64,000 nucleotides of DNA, from assembly GCF_004115155.1 (NCBI RefSeq), contig NZ_RDSM01000004.1:124001-188000 (forward strand). The letters are read 5' to 3'. The stretch comes from Granulicella sibirica (lineage in GTDB: Bacteria > Acidobacteriota > Terriglobia > Terriglobales > Acidobacteriaceae). A program made the translations under genes and the position numbers. Under the pieces are notes generated by a model. The model was given only the letters and a program-made list of their open reading frames with translations. It was not told the DNA's origin and did no database searches. This document shows positions 1 through 8,502 of this stretch, piece after piece (within the stretch, counting starts at the first letter, position 1; every line of letters begins with the position of its first letter).

Positions 1-695
1 CCGGAGAGGTGCTCAAGGGACAGAACCTGCAGATCGTGAACTGGCCCGCGGCGCATCCCGTCGCAGGTTCGTTCAGCCGCATAGAAGACTTAGCGGGGCG
101 AACCCTGCTCTATCCTGTGGACAAGGGCCAGCCGATCACCGACAAATATGTGACCGTCGTTGGGTCAGGTTCAGGACTTGCGGGAAAGATTCCGGATGGT
201 ATGCGGGGAGTCTCCTTGCGCTCAGACGAAGTGATTGGCGTAGGTGGCTTTCTCGTTCCCGGCTCTCGCCTGGATGTTCTCTTGACGTATCGATCCGAGC
301 GCATCGGGGAGCCGATCACGGTTACGGTGCTGCAGGATGCGGTCGTTCTGGCGGCTGGGCACCAGGTTCAGCCGGAGCCGGAGAACAAGCCATCGGTAGC
401 CACTGTTGTTACACTCCTGCTCACGCCTGACGAAGCACAGCGTGCTGTGCTGGCCAGTACGCAGGGCTCAATCCATTTCGTGTTGCGCAGCGGTTCTGAT
501 CGAGTGAAGAATCAGGAATCCCCGGTGCTCCTATCCCAGCTCTCAGGGGTGTCCGCGCCAGTTTCCGCGCCCCGAACCAGAAGCGAAAAAGAGATTCCCG
601 TGGTTAGGATGGGGGCACCACGAGGCTTCGTCGTAGAGACGATTCTCGGCGACAAACTGAGTGTCGAGACCTTCCCGAGGCCCGCCCTGCAATGA
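1..695 (+). CDS. cpaB: Flp pilus assembly protein CpaB/RcpC (5' end cut by window)
   Basis: This is the C-terminal part of the Tad-pilus periplasmic protein CpaB/RcpC, which is thought to support the secretin. The frame is open to the left edge (G-E before the GTG at 9), so the signal/anchor segment and the start of the SAF domain lie outside the window. The visible part has the end of the SAF region (PVDKGQPITDKYV), then the RcpC/CpaB domain with IPDGMRGVSLRSDEV and GGFLVPGSRLDVLLTY, followed by a strand-rich region with LLTPDEAQRAVLAS. The stop overlaps the cpaC start as ATGA, so translational coupling is likely. Family identity is clear from these motifs and from the genes that follow; only the true start is unknown. 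Confidence 0.9.
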   Translation, partial: GEVLKGQNLQIVNWPAAHPVAGSFSRIEDLAGRTLLYPVDKGQPITDKYVTVVGSGSGLAGKIPDGMRGVSLRSDEVIGVGGFLVPGSRLDVLLTYRSERIGEPITVTVLQDAVVLAAGHQVQPEPENKPSVATVVTLLLTPDEAQRAVLASTQGSIHFVLRSGSDRVKNQESPVLLSQLSGVSAPVSAPRTRSEKEIPVVRMGAPRGFVVETILGDKLSVETFPRPALQ

Positions 696-2026
696 TCATC
701 CTCGTGTCACGGAAGCTTTCTCTACTGCTCCTTCTTTTCATAACCCCTCGTGGGATACCCCCCTCGTATGCCCAGACTCTGCCTGCATCCGGGGGCGGCC
801 CCACTGCCGAAAGCTACAAGCCTCAACTGGAAGCAGTTCCATCCTATGAGACGCTTCATGTCATCGTGGGCCGGTCGCTCGTACTTCGACGAGGGAACCC
901 TATTCGCCGGATCTATATCGGCAACCCGGCGGTTCTTCAAAGCTTCGCGGCGGATCCTCAGGAGATTGTGCTGACTGCGAAGACACCCGGTACCAGCAGT
1001 CTTGTCCTCTGGGACTCTCGCAATATCTCTTCCCTCTACACCGTATCGTCCGACATTGATCCTGAAGGTATCCGCAAGGCGCTTCGTCAGGCCTATCCCA
1101 CAAGTTCGATCGATGTGGATAGTCTTGAAGGGAGGCTTTCGCTCTCTGGCATCGTTTCCTCTGCGGAGGCATCTGAAGGCGCCGCGAAGCTCGCGGCCGT
1201 CTTTACCAAGGAAGTTGCGAATTCCCTGCGTGTCGTTGCTGTTCATGGCAAGCAGGTAGAGCTGAAGCTACGCATCGTTGAGGTAGATCGAAGCAAGTTG
1301 GAACAGTTTGGCGTGAACTTCAGCGTTGGCGGAAGGACAGCGGCCGGTATCTCGACGCAACAGTTCAGCGATCCACTCAACATCTCTTTTTTCAACTCAA
1401 AGCTGAACCTTGGAATGCAGATCCAGGATCTTGAGCAGAAACAGATCCTTCAAGTGCTCGCCGAGCCAACTCTCACCACAATGAGTGGCTTACCTGCCCG
1501 TTTTCTCTCCGGAGGAGAGTTTCCTTTTCCTGTGGTGCAGGGCGGCACCGCAAATAGCACTGCGGTCACCATCCAGTTTCGCTCTTACGGGGTGAAAGTA
1601 GATTTCACTCCGACGGTCAATTCCGATGGTTCGATTCATCTGAAGGTCGCACCCGAGGTCAGCACTCTGGACTACACCAACTCGGTTACGATATCGGGCT
1701 TTGTTATTCCAGCGCTTTCAACACGACGCGCTGAAACGGAGGTTGAGCTTAGAGACGGACAGACCTTCATGCTCTCGGGGCTGCTGGATCACAGAACGAC
1801 GGAAAGCCTCTCAAGGCTACCGGGCATTGCGAATATTCCCTTACTTGGACAGATGTTTCGCTCGAAGAATAACAACCGCTCCGTCGTAGAGTTGGTTGTG
1901 CTCGTGACGTTAAAGATCGTCGACCCTCTTACAGAGACAGAAACGGTCGGAGAGCCGAAGCCCGCCGTGCCTGCCATGGATGCCACTACCTTCGATCAAC
2001 AACTTGCGGGCAAACCAAGGCGATAG
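692..2026 (+). CDS. cpaC: Tad pilus secretin CpaC/RcpA
   Basis: Outer-membrane secretin ring through which the Flp pilus leaves the cell, 444 residues. An N-terminal hydrophobic signal (about residues 1-27, ending PPSYA) is followed by the pilus-formation N-domain (VGRSLVLRRGNPIRRIYIGNP and TAKTPGTSSLVLWD), a BON-like domain (about 125-190) and the secretin domain from about residue 200. That last domain carries AEPTLTTMSGLPARFLSGGEFPFPV and the C-terminal VELRDGQTFMLSGLL and LPGIANIPLLGQMF signatures. The ATG overlaps the cpaB stop by 4 nt. The extreme C-terminus is a short charged tail. Length and domain order are typical of CpaC. Confidence 0.95.
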   Translation: MIILVSRKLSLLLLLFITPRGIPPSYAQTLPASGGGPTAESYKPQLEAVPSYETLHVIVGRSLVLRRGNPIRRIYIGNPAVLQSFAADPQEIVLTAKTPGTSSLVLWDSRNISSLYTVSSDIDPEGIRKALRQAYPTSSIDVDSLEGRLSLSGIVSSAEASEGAAKLAAVFTKEVANSLRVVAVHGKQVELKLRIVEVDRSKLEQFGVNFSVGGRTAAGISTQQFSDPLNISFFNSKLNLGMQIQDLEQKQILQVLAEPTLTTMSGLPARFLSGGEFPFPVVQGGTANSTAVTIQFRSYGVKVDFTPTVNSDGSIHLKVAPEVSTLDYTNSVTISGFVIPALSTRRAETEVELRDGQTFMLSGLLDHRTTESLSRLPGIANIPLLGQMFRSKNNNRSVVELVVLVTLKIVDPLTETETVGEPKPAVPAMDATTFDQQLAGKPRR

Positions 2027-2036
2027 CGAACTCCTC

Positions 2037-3275
2037 ATGCAGAAAAACGCGCACAATCCGCATCCGATGCAGCAATCCGTCTTCAGCGTCTGTGCGACGA
2101 GTGACATCGTTGCGGTCGCTATGCTGGCAATCGATGAGCTCGCCGGGTCCGAATTCGTCGGCGAGTTTCACGAATATATCACCCTGGAACGGCGCCCACA
2201 GCTATCCCCCGCGCTAAGAAATGCGACGGCTTGTGTGGCGATCATCGATTGCGATCAGGACGGAAGTCTCGCGCTCGAGACGATGGAACGACTTCTACAG
2301 GCTGCTCCGCAAAGAATGAATCTGATCGCCGCCGCCTCCCATGCGGATGCCAACTTTCTTCTGATGGCGATGCGGGCAGGATGCAACGACTTTCTGAGCA
2401 AGCCGATTGACCGGGAGCAACTCTCCTCGGCCCTCGCCCGCTTCCAAGCGGCGCATACAGTGGTCTCACTTGGCCCTCAAGATCTGGGAAGGGTTATATC
2501 GCTCTTTGGAGCGAAGGGCGGCGTGGGAACGACGACCCTAGCCGTCCACCTCGCGATGCAGCTTGTCCGCAAACAAGGCAAGAAGGTCCTCCTCATCGAC
2601 CACAAGCACGAACTTGGCCACGTAGCGCTTCACCTGGGGCTGCAGGACGGCATCTACTTCTTCAGCGAGCTTGTACAAAACGTCGATCGCCTGGACGCGG
2701 ACCTCCTCGACGGCTTTGTGACACACCACATCAGTGGCCTCGACGTAATCGCCTCACCCGATCACGCGGCACCTCTTCATGATATCCCCCCCGGTGTGAC
2801 CGAACGGGTGATGGACTATCTACGCACGCGGTATGACTTCATCGTGCTTGACTCGTCCGTCGCCTACAGCAATACCCTCGCCTCGCTCGTGGTCGCCTCC
2901 GACGAGATTTGCCTCGTGTCGACTCCGGATGTGGCTGCCTTGCGTGACCTCGTGCGGCATACGGAGCATCTCGCGCACATGAAAGGATCTCCGGCGAAGC
3001 TCCGAATTATCATCAACCGATCTACCGCAGCCGATGCGGTGAATGCAGAACAGATCCAGGCGGCAGTCAAGTTCCCCGTGGCTATGGCTATCCCAAACAG
3101 CTATCTCGAACTGGTGCGCGCGGTAAACGCCGGGGAGCCCGTACCCCCTCAAGACAAAGGACCGTTTATACACGCTATCGACAAGTGGGCGCAGCGGCTT
3201 ACCACGGATGCTCTATCGACGGTGGCAGCCGTCCGAGCGAAGAAACGTTTTACCTTCTGGCGACAGTCGGCATAG
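2037..3275 (+). CDS. cpaE: Tad pilus localisation ATPase CpaE/TadZ
   Basis: MinD/ParA-like ATPase with an N-terminal receiver-like domain; in other Tad systems it places the secretion machine in the cell. The receiver-like half has VAIIDCDQDG, AMRAGCNDFLSKPID and a KP pair. The ATPase half has the deviant Walker A GAKGGVGTTTLAVHLA, the following KKVLLIDHKHELGHVA, and a Walker B region YDFIVLDSSVAYSN. The Asp in KVLLID is retained. I chose the ATG at 2037 because it lies 10 nt after the cpaC stop. An in-frame ATG at 1980 would overlap cpaC by 47 nt, and neither start has a strong Shine-Dalgarno. It sits between the secretin and the CpaF ATPase, as in standard tad operons. Confidence 0.88.
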   Translation: MQKNAHNPHPMQQSVFSVCATSDIVAVAMLAIDELAGSEFVGEFHEYITLERRPQLSPALRNATACVAIIDCDQDGSLALETMERLLQAAPQRMNLIAAASHADANFLLMAMRAGCNDFLSKPIDREQLSSALARFQAAHTVVSLGPQDLGRVISLFGAKGGVGTTTLAVHLAMQLVRKQGKKVLLIDHKHELGHVALHLGLQDGIYFFSELVQNVDRLDADLLDGFVTHHISGLDVIASPDHAAPLHDIPPGVTERVMDYLRTRYDFIVLDSSVAYSNTLASLVVASDEICLVSTPDVAALRDLVRHTEHLAHMKGSPAKLRIIINRSTAADAVNAEQIQAAVKFPVAMAIPNSYLELVRAVNAGEPVPPQDKGPFIHAIDKWAQRLTTDALSTVAAVRAKKRFTFWRQSA

Positions 3276-3311
3276 GAACCGTTGCTTTAGTGACAAAGGT
3301 AAGGTGATCCG

Positions 3312-4670
3312 ATGAACGAGGTCTCTCTCTACATGACGGGTGTCCCTGCACGGACTGTGGTTCCTGTTGAGGCTCGAACCGGGCCCGTGCTCTCCGACGG
3401 GTCGAAGAATCAGTTGAAGACGGCTGTCCACCAGGAGTTGATCAAACGAGTCGACCTTGAAAAGCTCACACTTCTGCAGACTGACCCAGGTGGACGCCAG
3501 AAACTCTTATCGACAATCGCGCAGCTCATTGGTGAGCAGAGCGTTCCTCTAAGTGCATATGAACGTGACTTGCTGGCCGACGAAGTTATGGATGAGGTCT
3601 TCGGCCTTGGTCCGCTCGAACCTCTCCTGCATGACGGAACAGTGAGCGACATCCTCGTGAACACGCATGACAAGGTCTATGTCGAGCGACATGGAGTCAT
3701 CGAGAAGACGAACGTAGTCTTTCGCGATAACGGTCACCTTATGCACATCATCGATAAAATCGTTTCCGCGGTAGGGAGGCGGATCGATGAGTCATCGCCG
3801 ATGGTCGACGCCCGCCTACTCGATGGATCGAGGGTGAACATCGTAATCCCTCCACTCGCCGTGGATGGGCCGATCATGTCCATCCGCCGTTTCGGTAGCG
3901 CCCCGCTCACCTCGGACGATCTGCTACGGCATCGCGCGTTCACGCCGCAGATGCTGGAGTTACTCAAGGGAGCAGTAAGAGCCCGGCTCAACATTGTTGT
4001 CTCGGGCGGTACAGGGGCTGGTAAGACGACCTTGCTCAACGTGCTCTCAGGCTTCATCTCCGCTGCGGAGCGCATCGTCACGATCGAGGATTCCGCTGAA
4101 CTGCAGATCAAGCAGGAGCATGTCGTTCGTCTCGAATGCAGACCTCCTAACGTGGAAGGGAAGGGAGCTGTACGTCAGCGCGAACTCGTCATCAATGCAC
4201 TGCGAATGCGGCCTGATCGCATCATCCTCGGAGAGATCCGTGGAGAGGAGGCGCTCGACGTACTCCAGGCGATGAATACCGGACACGATGGTTCCATCAC
4301 CACCGTCCACGCGAACAATCCGAGAGATGCAATCGCGCGCCTCGAAACCATGGCGATGATGGGAACCGTCGCCCTCCCCGAAAAAGCGATTCGAGCCCAG
4401 ATTGCCTCAGCCGTTCACCTTATCATTCAGGTATCGCGCATGAGCGACGGCTCACGACGCATCACCCATATCAGCGAGGTAACAGGGTCGACCGGAGACA
4501 TCGTCAGTATGCAGGACATCTTTCTGTTCGAAAAATTGGGCCTCGGCGCTGGACAGAAGGTGAAGGGACGCTTCTTCGCCACCGGTATCGTGCCTAAGTT
4601 TGCCGAGAAGCTGACCGCAGCCGGCATTCCCTTTTATCCCGAAACCTTGAGTCACTCCATGGAGGTCTGA
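3312..4670 (+). CDS. cpaF: Tad pilus assembly/secretion ATPase CpaF/TadA
   Basis: Hexameric secretion ATPase of the VirB11/GspE family, 452 residues, that powers Flp pilin assembly from the cytoplasmic side of the inner membrane. The N-terminal domain includes [15 protein letters not shown] and [18 protein letters not shown]. The catalytic core has Walker [16 protein letters not shown], the Asp-box [14 protein letters not shown], Walker [20 protein letters not shown] and the His-box [18 protein letters not shown]. All catalytic motifs are intact. The start has an AAGGT/AGGTGA purine stretch upstream. The 3' end (GGAGGT at 4661-4666) also supplies the ribosome-binding site for the next reading frame at 4676. 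Confidence 0.96.
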   Translation: MNEVSLYMTGVPARTVVPVEARTGPVLSDGSKNQLKTAVHQELIKRVDLEKLTLLQTDPGGRQKLLSTIAQLIGEQSVPLSAYERDLLADEVMDEVFGLGPLEPLLHDGTVSDILVNTHDKVYVERHGVIEKTNVVFRDNGHLMHIIDKIVSAVGRRIDESSPMVDARLLDGSRVNIVIPPLAVDGPIMSIRRFGSAPLTSDDLLRHRAFTPQMLELLKGAVRARLNIVVSGGTGAGKTTLLNVLSGFISAAERIVTIEDSAELQIKQEHVVRLECRPPNVEGKGAVRQRELVINALRMRPDRIILGEIRGEEALDVLQAMNTGHDGSITTVHANNPRDAIARLETMAMMGTVALPEKAIRAQIASAVHLIIQVSRMSDGSRRITHISEVTGSTGDIVSMQDIFLFEKLGLGAGQKVKGRFFATGIVPKFAEKLTAAGIPFYPETLSHSMEV

Positions 4671-4675
4671 AGCAG

Positions 4676-4711
4676 ATGCTTCTCCTGGCCTTTGCCTTCC
4701 TCTTCTATTGA
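4676..4711 (+). other. 11-codon hydrophobic leader frame: detached start of tadB
   Basis: An ATG at 4676, preceded at good distance by GGAGGT (4661-4666), opens an 11-codon frame encoding MLLLAFAFLFY and stops at TGA 4709-4711. The tadB frame reopens at TTG 4708-4710, so the two overlap as TTGA. Adding one base in the TATTG run would fuse them into one hydrophobic segment (MLLLAFAFLFY then LSFGVLHFML), which is what the N-terminus of a TadB protein should look like. It may be a sequencing or real single-base deletion, or translational reinitiation. Confidence 0.6.
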
Positions 4712-5631
4712 GCTTCGGCGTTCTGCACTTCATGCTTCGGCCTCCATCGTCGGAGCGCGCGGTCAAGGCGCGGCTAGTCGCACTGTACGCGGTGAAGAAA
4801 AATAAGGTCAAGGAAGACGACGGCCTGGTTCGTGAAGAGACGCAAGGGATCAGTCACCTCATTGGCGAATCCCTGAAACACTACGACTTCGCTGAGGACC
4901 TTGGTCGTCTTATCATCCATGCGGGCAGCCGCGCAAGCGTTGGTTCTATCGCGCTCACTAGCTGCGGGCTCGCTCTCGCGGCAGCACTGGTCGCACATCT
5001 TGTTGTTGGCACCCTTCCCATAGTGGCGCTCGCCACCATGATTGGAGGATCTCTACGCTACATCGTCCTTCGCCTTCAGAAAACACGTCGGCTAGCCAGG
5101 TTTGACACCGCACTTCCAGACGCAATCGAACTTATGGCCCGTGCTTTGCGGGCCGGCCACTCGATGGGATCTTCCATCGAGGTCATCGCGGAGCAATCAC
5201 CCGAACCGCTCAAGGGGGAATTCGCCCTTTGTTTCCAACAACAGAAATTTGGCATTCCTTTTCGCGACGCTCTCCTCGCGATGAACGATCGCACTCCTTC
5301 CAACGACCTTCGGTTCCTGATCACCGCGGTACTCGTTCAGAAAGAAACGGGCGGTGATCTAACAGACATCCTTGATCGCACGACACAGGTTATTCGAGAC
5401 CGAATCAGGATTCAGGGAGAGGTGCGTACTTATACGGCGCAAGGCAGGCTGACCGGGTGGATCCTTGGCCTGATGCCCGTCATCATGCTTCTACTTCTCA
5501 ACGTGGTGTCCCCCGGCTATTCACAAATTCTCTTCTCGGATCCATTCGGCCAAAAGCTGCTCTATGCGGGAGGAACTCTGATTGTGATCGGAGGTCTCAT
5601 CATCCGCAAGATCGTCGATATCAAGGTATGA
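4708..5631 (+). CDS. tadB: Tad pilus inner-membrane protein TadB/CpaG (first TM segment out of frame)
   Basis: Type II secretion F-domain platform protein of the Tad system; it forms the inner-membrane base with TadC. From the TTG at 4708 the frame gives 307 residues: a membrane-proximal stretch (LSFGVLHFML), a charged cytoplasmic linker, two TM segments around residues 85-125, then the T2SSF domain with FDTALPDAIELMARALRAGHS, KEFGIPFRDAL-like FGIPFRDALLAM and QKETGGDLTDILD, and two C-terminal TM segments (GLMPVIMLLLLNVVSP and LLYAGGTLIVIGGLII). The best ribosome-binding site belongs to the separate ATG frame at 4676, so the native protein probably began there and has been split by one base. 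Confidence 0.88.
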   Translation: MSFGVLHFMLRPPSSERAVKARLVALYAVKKNKVKEDDGLVREETQGISHLIGESLKHYDFAEDLGRLIIHAGSRASVGSIALTSCGLALAAALVAHLVVGTLPIVALATMIGGSLRYIVLRLQKTRRLARFDTALPDAIELMARALRAGHSMGSSIEVIAEQSPEPLKGEFALCFQQQKFGIPFRDALLAMNDRTPSNDLRFLITAVLVQKETGGDLTDILDRTTQVIRDRIRIQGEVRTYTAQGRLTGWILGLMPVIMLLLLNVVSPGYSQILFSDPFGQKLLYAGGTLIVIGGLIIRKIVDIKV

Positions 5632-5639
5632 GGTCAGGC

Positions 5640-6548
5640 ATGAGTAGCACCTTTTTTTTGATGATCGGACTCACCCTGTTCTTCGCATTCTCCCTGATCG
5701 CTTGTGTGCTCCTCTCTAGGACAACACATACATTCACGGAACGTGTGCTGGAGGCGGCCTCGGTACGGAAGCGTCATTCAAGAAGAGAGCGGCAATTCTC
5801 ACAGAGACTCCAGGGTCAGATATTTTCCTCAGTGCGTTGGTTCCGATCCCGCATCGGCTTGTCGGATGATCCGAAGTTGTTAGAGCGCTTCGCACAGTCG
5901 GGGTTTAACACCAGGTCTCATCGCGACTTGTATACCACCTCAAGGATGGCTCTTCCGATCATCGGCCTCATCACCGGTTCCTTTGCTCCTTCGAACTCTT
6001 TTTTCTGGATGGTCGCCCTCGCGGGTGTCTCATACCTCGGTCCCGACATTATTCTGCAGCGCTTGGTCAAGGCAAGGAGGGAGCACATCCGGCAGGGGAT
6101 TCCAGATGCTATCGATCTCCTCGTCATCTGCGTAGACGCCGGCCTCGGGATGGACCAGGCTATGCTTCGGGTGGGCCAGGAGCTGGAAACAAGCCATCGC
6201 CAGATCTATGAGGAGTTTCTCCAGATAAGCCGGGAACAACGGGCCGGAAAACTGCGTCTCGAGGCATGGCAAGCGATGGCTACCCGGTGCAAGCTCCCTG
6301 AGATCGATGCATTTGTAAATATGCTGATGCAAACCGAACGGTTCGGAACACCCATCGCCCGTGCTCTTAGCAACTTCGGTGATGGCATTCGGCAGAGGAG
6401 GAGGCAGCAGGCAGAGGAGAAGGCGGCAAAGACGACCGTGAAGATTATCTTTCCTCTCGTCCTCTGCATCTTTCCCAGTCTCTTTATCGTCCTTCTTGGT
6501 CCTGCATGTCTAACCATCGCCCAAGGTCTGTCAGGCATCACTCCATAA
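5640..6548 (+). CDS. tadC: Tad pilus inner-membrane protein TadC/CpaH
   Basis: Second T2SSF-domain platform protein, 302 residues from the ATG at 5640. An N-terminal TM (FFLMIGLTLFFAFSLIACVLL) and a basic cytoplasmic region (SVRKRHSRRERQF) come first. A pair of TM segments follows near residues 95-145, then the T2SSF domain with GIPDAIDLLVICVDAGLGMDQAM and TERFGTPIARALSNFGD, and a C-terminal TM (KIIFPLVLCIFPSLFIVLLGP). GAGGT precedes the start at about 5 nt. An ATG at 5628, four codons upstream, overlaps the tadB stop and is a possible alternative. It follows tadB directly, as in other tad operons. Confidence 0.93.
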   Translation: MSSTFFLMIGLTLFFAFSLIACVLLSRTTHTFTERVLEAASVRKRHSRRERQFSQRLQGQIFSSVRWFRSRIGLSDDPKLLERFAQSGFNTRSHRDLYTTSRMALPIIGLITGSFAPSNSFFWMVALAGVSYLGPDIILQRLVKARREHIRQGIPDAIDLLVICVDAGLGMDQAMLRVGQELETSHRQIYEEFLQISREQRAGKLRLEAWQAMATRCKLPEIDAFVNMLMQTERFGTPIARALSNFGDGIRQRRRQQAEEKAAKTTVKIIFPLVLCIFPSLFIVLLGPACLTIAQGLSGITP

Positions 6549-6679
6549 AGAGAGACGCAAAATAGAAGATGCCGCGTAAGGCCCGTGATCGGCCCTCATC
6601 GCTCAAGAAGCCTCATGTTTTGCTACCAAGCAGCCGAAATAGAAGGAGAACACATTTCGCAGCGTCAGGAAGAGAACAC

Positions 6680-6862
6680 GTGAATAACTTTCAGAAATTG
6701 GTGCTTGTCTTTATACGGGACGATTCTGGTCAAGATCTGATTGAATATGCCCTTGTTGCTGGACTCATCGGTCTCGGTGCCGTTGCTGCGATGTCCGGCC
6801 TCGCAACAAAAGTTGGGACAGCGTTCAACACCGTGGGCAGTCAGCTGACGAGTGCCATTTAG
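6680..6862 (+). CDS. flp: Flp/Fap-type pilin subunit
   Basis: Type IVb pilin of 60 residues that makes the pilus fibre. The class signature is intact: a short leader ending in DDSG, then QDLIEYALVAGLIGLG, so processing by a TadV/CpaA prepilin peptidase after Gly leaves Glu at +5 and Tyr at +6. One hydrophobic helix is followed by a short polar tail (TAFNTVGSQLTSAI). The GTG at 6680 is chosen because AGGAAG lies 7 nt upstream and the leader has the expected length. A longer frame back to 6569 would add a basic, low-complexity extension unlike any pilin leader. It lies downstream of tadC rather than at the operon head. Confidence 0.9.
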   Translation: MNNFQKLVLVFIRDDSGQDLIEYALVAGLIGLGAVAAMSGLATKVGTAFNTVGSQLTSAI

Positions 6863-6942
6863 TGCTATATGTCATCTCACCTCAGCCTTGCCAATTCGAG
6901 GCGGAGGTCGTGTCTCCGAAACCGTCTTTAGAGGAGTAAGTC

Positions 6943-7035
6943 ATGGATTCAGCAATCGTTGTCCGGGTCGTCGCCGGTGTGCTCTTCGCCGTCATTCTAA
7001 TTGCCATCATCATGAGGCGAAAGAGCGCCGCCTAG
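6943..7035 (+). CDS. 30-residue single-pass membrane peptide in tad locus
   Basis: Short frame ATG 6943 to TAG 7033-7035 with GAGGAG 6 nt upstream. The peptide has a short N-terminus (MDSAIVVR), one hydrophobic helix (about VVAGVLFAVILIAIIM) and a basic C-terminus (RRKSAA), so it should sit in the inner membrane with the C-terminus inside. No prepilin processing motif is present, so it is not a second Flp. The position, 80 nt after flp and before the DUF192 gene, and the good ribosome-binding site argue for a real gene. Function is unknown; a pilus accessory peptide is a guess. Confidence 0.6.
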   Translation: MDSAIVVRVVAGVLFAVILIAIIMRRKSAA

Positions 7036-7119
7036 GTTTCCCTGAGCGCCACGCCGATCAGCCGCGGAGGTCCTCTCAGGTTGTCTTGGCAGGGTTACGC
7101 TTGCCGTCCAAGAGCCAAA

Positions 7120-7494
7120 ATGGATACGCTCCAGCGAAATGGAATTCTCGTCATCAACGCCACCAATGGAGCCATCGTCTGCTCATCGGGCCACATTGCG
7201 AACACCTTTGTGCTCCGGCTGAAAGGCTTGTTGGGCAAGCGGGGTATGCAGGATGATGCGGGCCTCCTTATCACACCCTCTTCTGGCGTGCATACCTTCG
7301 GCATGCTGTTCCCCATCGACATCATCTCGCTGGATAAGAACAACCGCGTACTCGGCGCCTGGGAAAGAACTGGGCCCTGGAAAATGCGCGGCTTGACACT
7401 TCGTACGCGCAGCGTCCTTGAACTTCCGGCCGGAAAAATCAGGCGGAGTGGGATCATAGTCGGTGACCGCCTGATTATCGAAGTAAGACGCTAA
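7120..7494 (+). CDS. DUF192 family protein
   Basis: Small beta-rich DUF192 protein, 124 residues. Visible family features are the LKGLLGKRGMQDDAGLLI segment, the SGVHTFGMLFPIDIISLDKNNRVLGAWERTGP-type core and the RSVLELPAGKIRRSGIIVGD ending (positions about 30-115). The biochemical role of DUF192 is not established; members often lie near secretion or envelope genes. No signal peptide is visible from the ATG at 7120, which I prefer to upstream TTG codons because the family homology begins just after it. It ends the plus-strand tad gene run and may be cotranscribed with flp and the 30-residue peptide. Confidence 0.8.
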   Translation: MDTLQRNGILVINATNGAIVCSSGHIANTFVLRLKGLLGKRGMQDDAGLLITPSSGVHTFGMLFPIDIISLDKNNRVLGAWERTGPWKMRGLTLRTRSVLELPAGKIRRSGIIVGDRLIIEVRR

Positions 7495-7635
7495 GGCCTA
7501 TGCCTACGCACAGGAGGCAGTATTGGGTTGTGCCCGCCACTCTCTTTCTACGCCTCTGCCCAACTCGTTTTTTGCTGGAAGAGCTCATCTCATGAACTGA
7601 TTCTCAAGGCTTAGCCGACACAGAGGTAGCAGAGA
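7495..7635. other. Convergent intergenic region, no clear feature
   Basis: 141 bases between the DUF192 gene (plus) and the secreted protein gene (minus). It has a short T-run near 7571-7576 but no convincing hairpin before it on either strand, so I do not call a terminator. Confidence 0.5.
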
Positions 7636-8373
7636 TCATTGCCCCGCAGCCATGTTGATCTTCTCCTGGCTACATTGTCCAGGCGGCGTGATCAAGGTCA
7701 GTGTTCCATCGTGGCGTATTTCAAGAATGGTGAAGGGTGGCTGGTAAGCCTGCGTTGGCGTCGCACTCTGGATTCTAGTATCGGATGCCAACTGCTGGCG
7801 CACTGCCTCAATCGCCGCTTCCTCACTCGGAGCAATGTGTTTCATGCGAACGTTCTGTTGCGAGTAGTCCTGAAGCTCGTTAACTTGCACTGTCTTCTCG
7901 ATCGGCTCGAGCTCTAAGGTTGCCAGCTCGCCGCTCTTCAGTCGCAGGTTGAACGCCGAGACCGATGGTCCAGCCTCTTCCACATTCACCAGAACAAAGC
8001 GAAAGACGAAAGCGTCCGACGACGGATGCGAAGTTCCCCCAGCCCCAGGCATCTCCCGTGAGGCAGCTTCCGCGGTGCTCCGTACCAATTCCGTAAGCTT
8101 TGAGGTCGAGAGTGCCTGACCATTTAGCGCTCGATCCATACGTTGTTGAACCGTTGTTCCGTCACCACCCGGCGCCTGGCCGTTGGCAGGAGGAGCACTC
8201 ATGAGCACCACGGCGCGCTTCGCAGCGTGTAACTTGCAAGCCTTGGAGCCGTCCGCCAGAACTTCATTGGTTCCGACGATAAGACCCTTATCAAAACGCG
8301 CAACGACCAGAGGAGTTGCGAGACCTTCCTGGGCCGCTAACAGGCAACAGAGCGCAATCGAGAGCTTCTGCAT
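7636..8373 (-). CDS. Secreted proteasome-like (Ntn hydrolase fold) protein, putative
   Basis: 245 residues from the ATG at 8373, with a clear signal peptide (MQKLSIALCCLLAAQEGLA). The mature protein would start TPLVVARFDKGLIVGTNEV and continue LADGSKACKL. This resembles the start of proteasome/HslV-type beta subunits: an N-terminal Thr, a DKGLIVG strand, and a Lys about 28 residues on. If signal peptidase cuts after GLA, Thr becomes residue 1, as needed for an N-terminal nucleophile. The position matching catalytic Asp17 is Asn here, so activity is doubtful. The C-terminal half (about 150-245) is not recognised. The gene is divergent from the fucosidase. The fold assignment rests on this N-terminal pattern only. 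Confidence 0.5.
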   Translation of the reverse strand: MQKLSIALCCLLAAQEGLATPLVVARFDKGLIVGTNEVLADGSKACKLHAAKRAVVLMSAPPANGQAPGGDGTTVQQRMDRALNGQALSTSKLTELVRSTAEAASREMPGAGGTSHPSSDAFVFRFVLVNVEEAGPSVSAFNLRLKSGELATLELEPIEKTVQVNELQDYSQQNVRMKHIAPSEEAAIEAVRQQLASDTRIQSATPTQAYQPPFTILEIRHDGTLTLITPPGQCSQEKINMAAGQ

Positions 8374-8502
8374 GAAGCCAGAGTACCATTGAGAAAGAGC
8401 GCCTACTTCAGTGTGAGACGCCCTCGGCGGCGAGCGCCTTACCACGATTCGGCCGTTTCCCATACAATCCGTTACGCGGACACCACTTCTTCAGGAGCTC
8501 TC

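Noticed and set aside
6852-7256. 134-codon frame overlapping flp, the 30-residue peptide gene and the DUF192 gene
   Set aside because: Basic, compositionally odd product; it overlaps three better-supported genes in other frames.
8389-8502. Upstream TTG extension of the fucosidase
   Set aside because: It adds an Arg-rich stretch before the signal peptide and runs to within 16 bases of the divergent gene start; AGGAG before TTG 8503 is much better.
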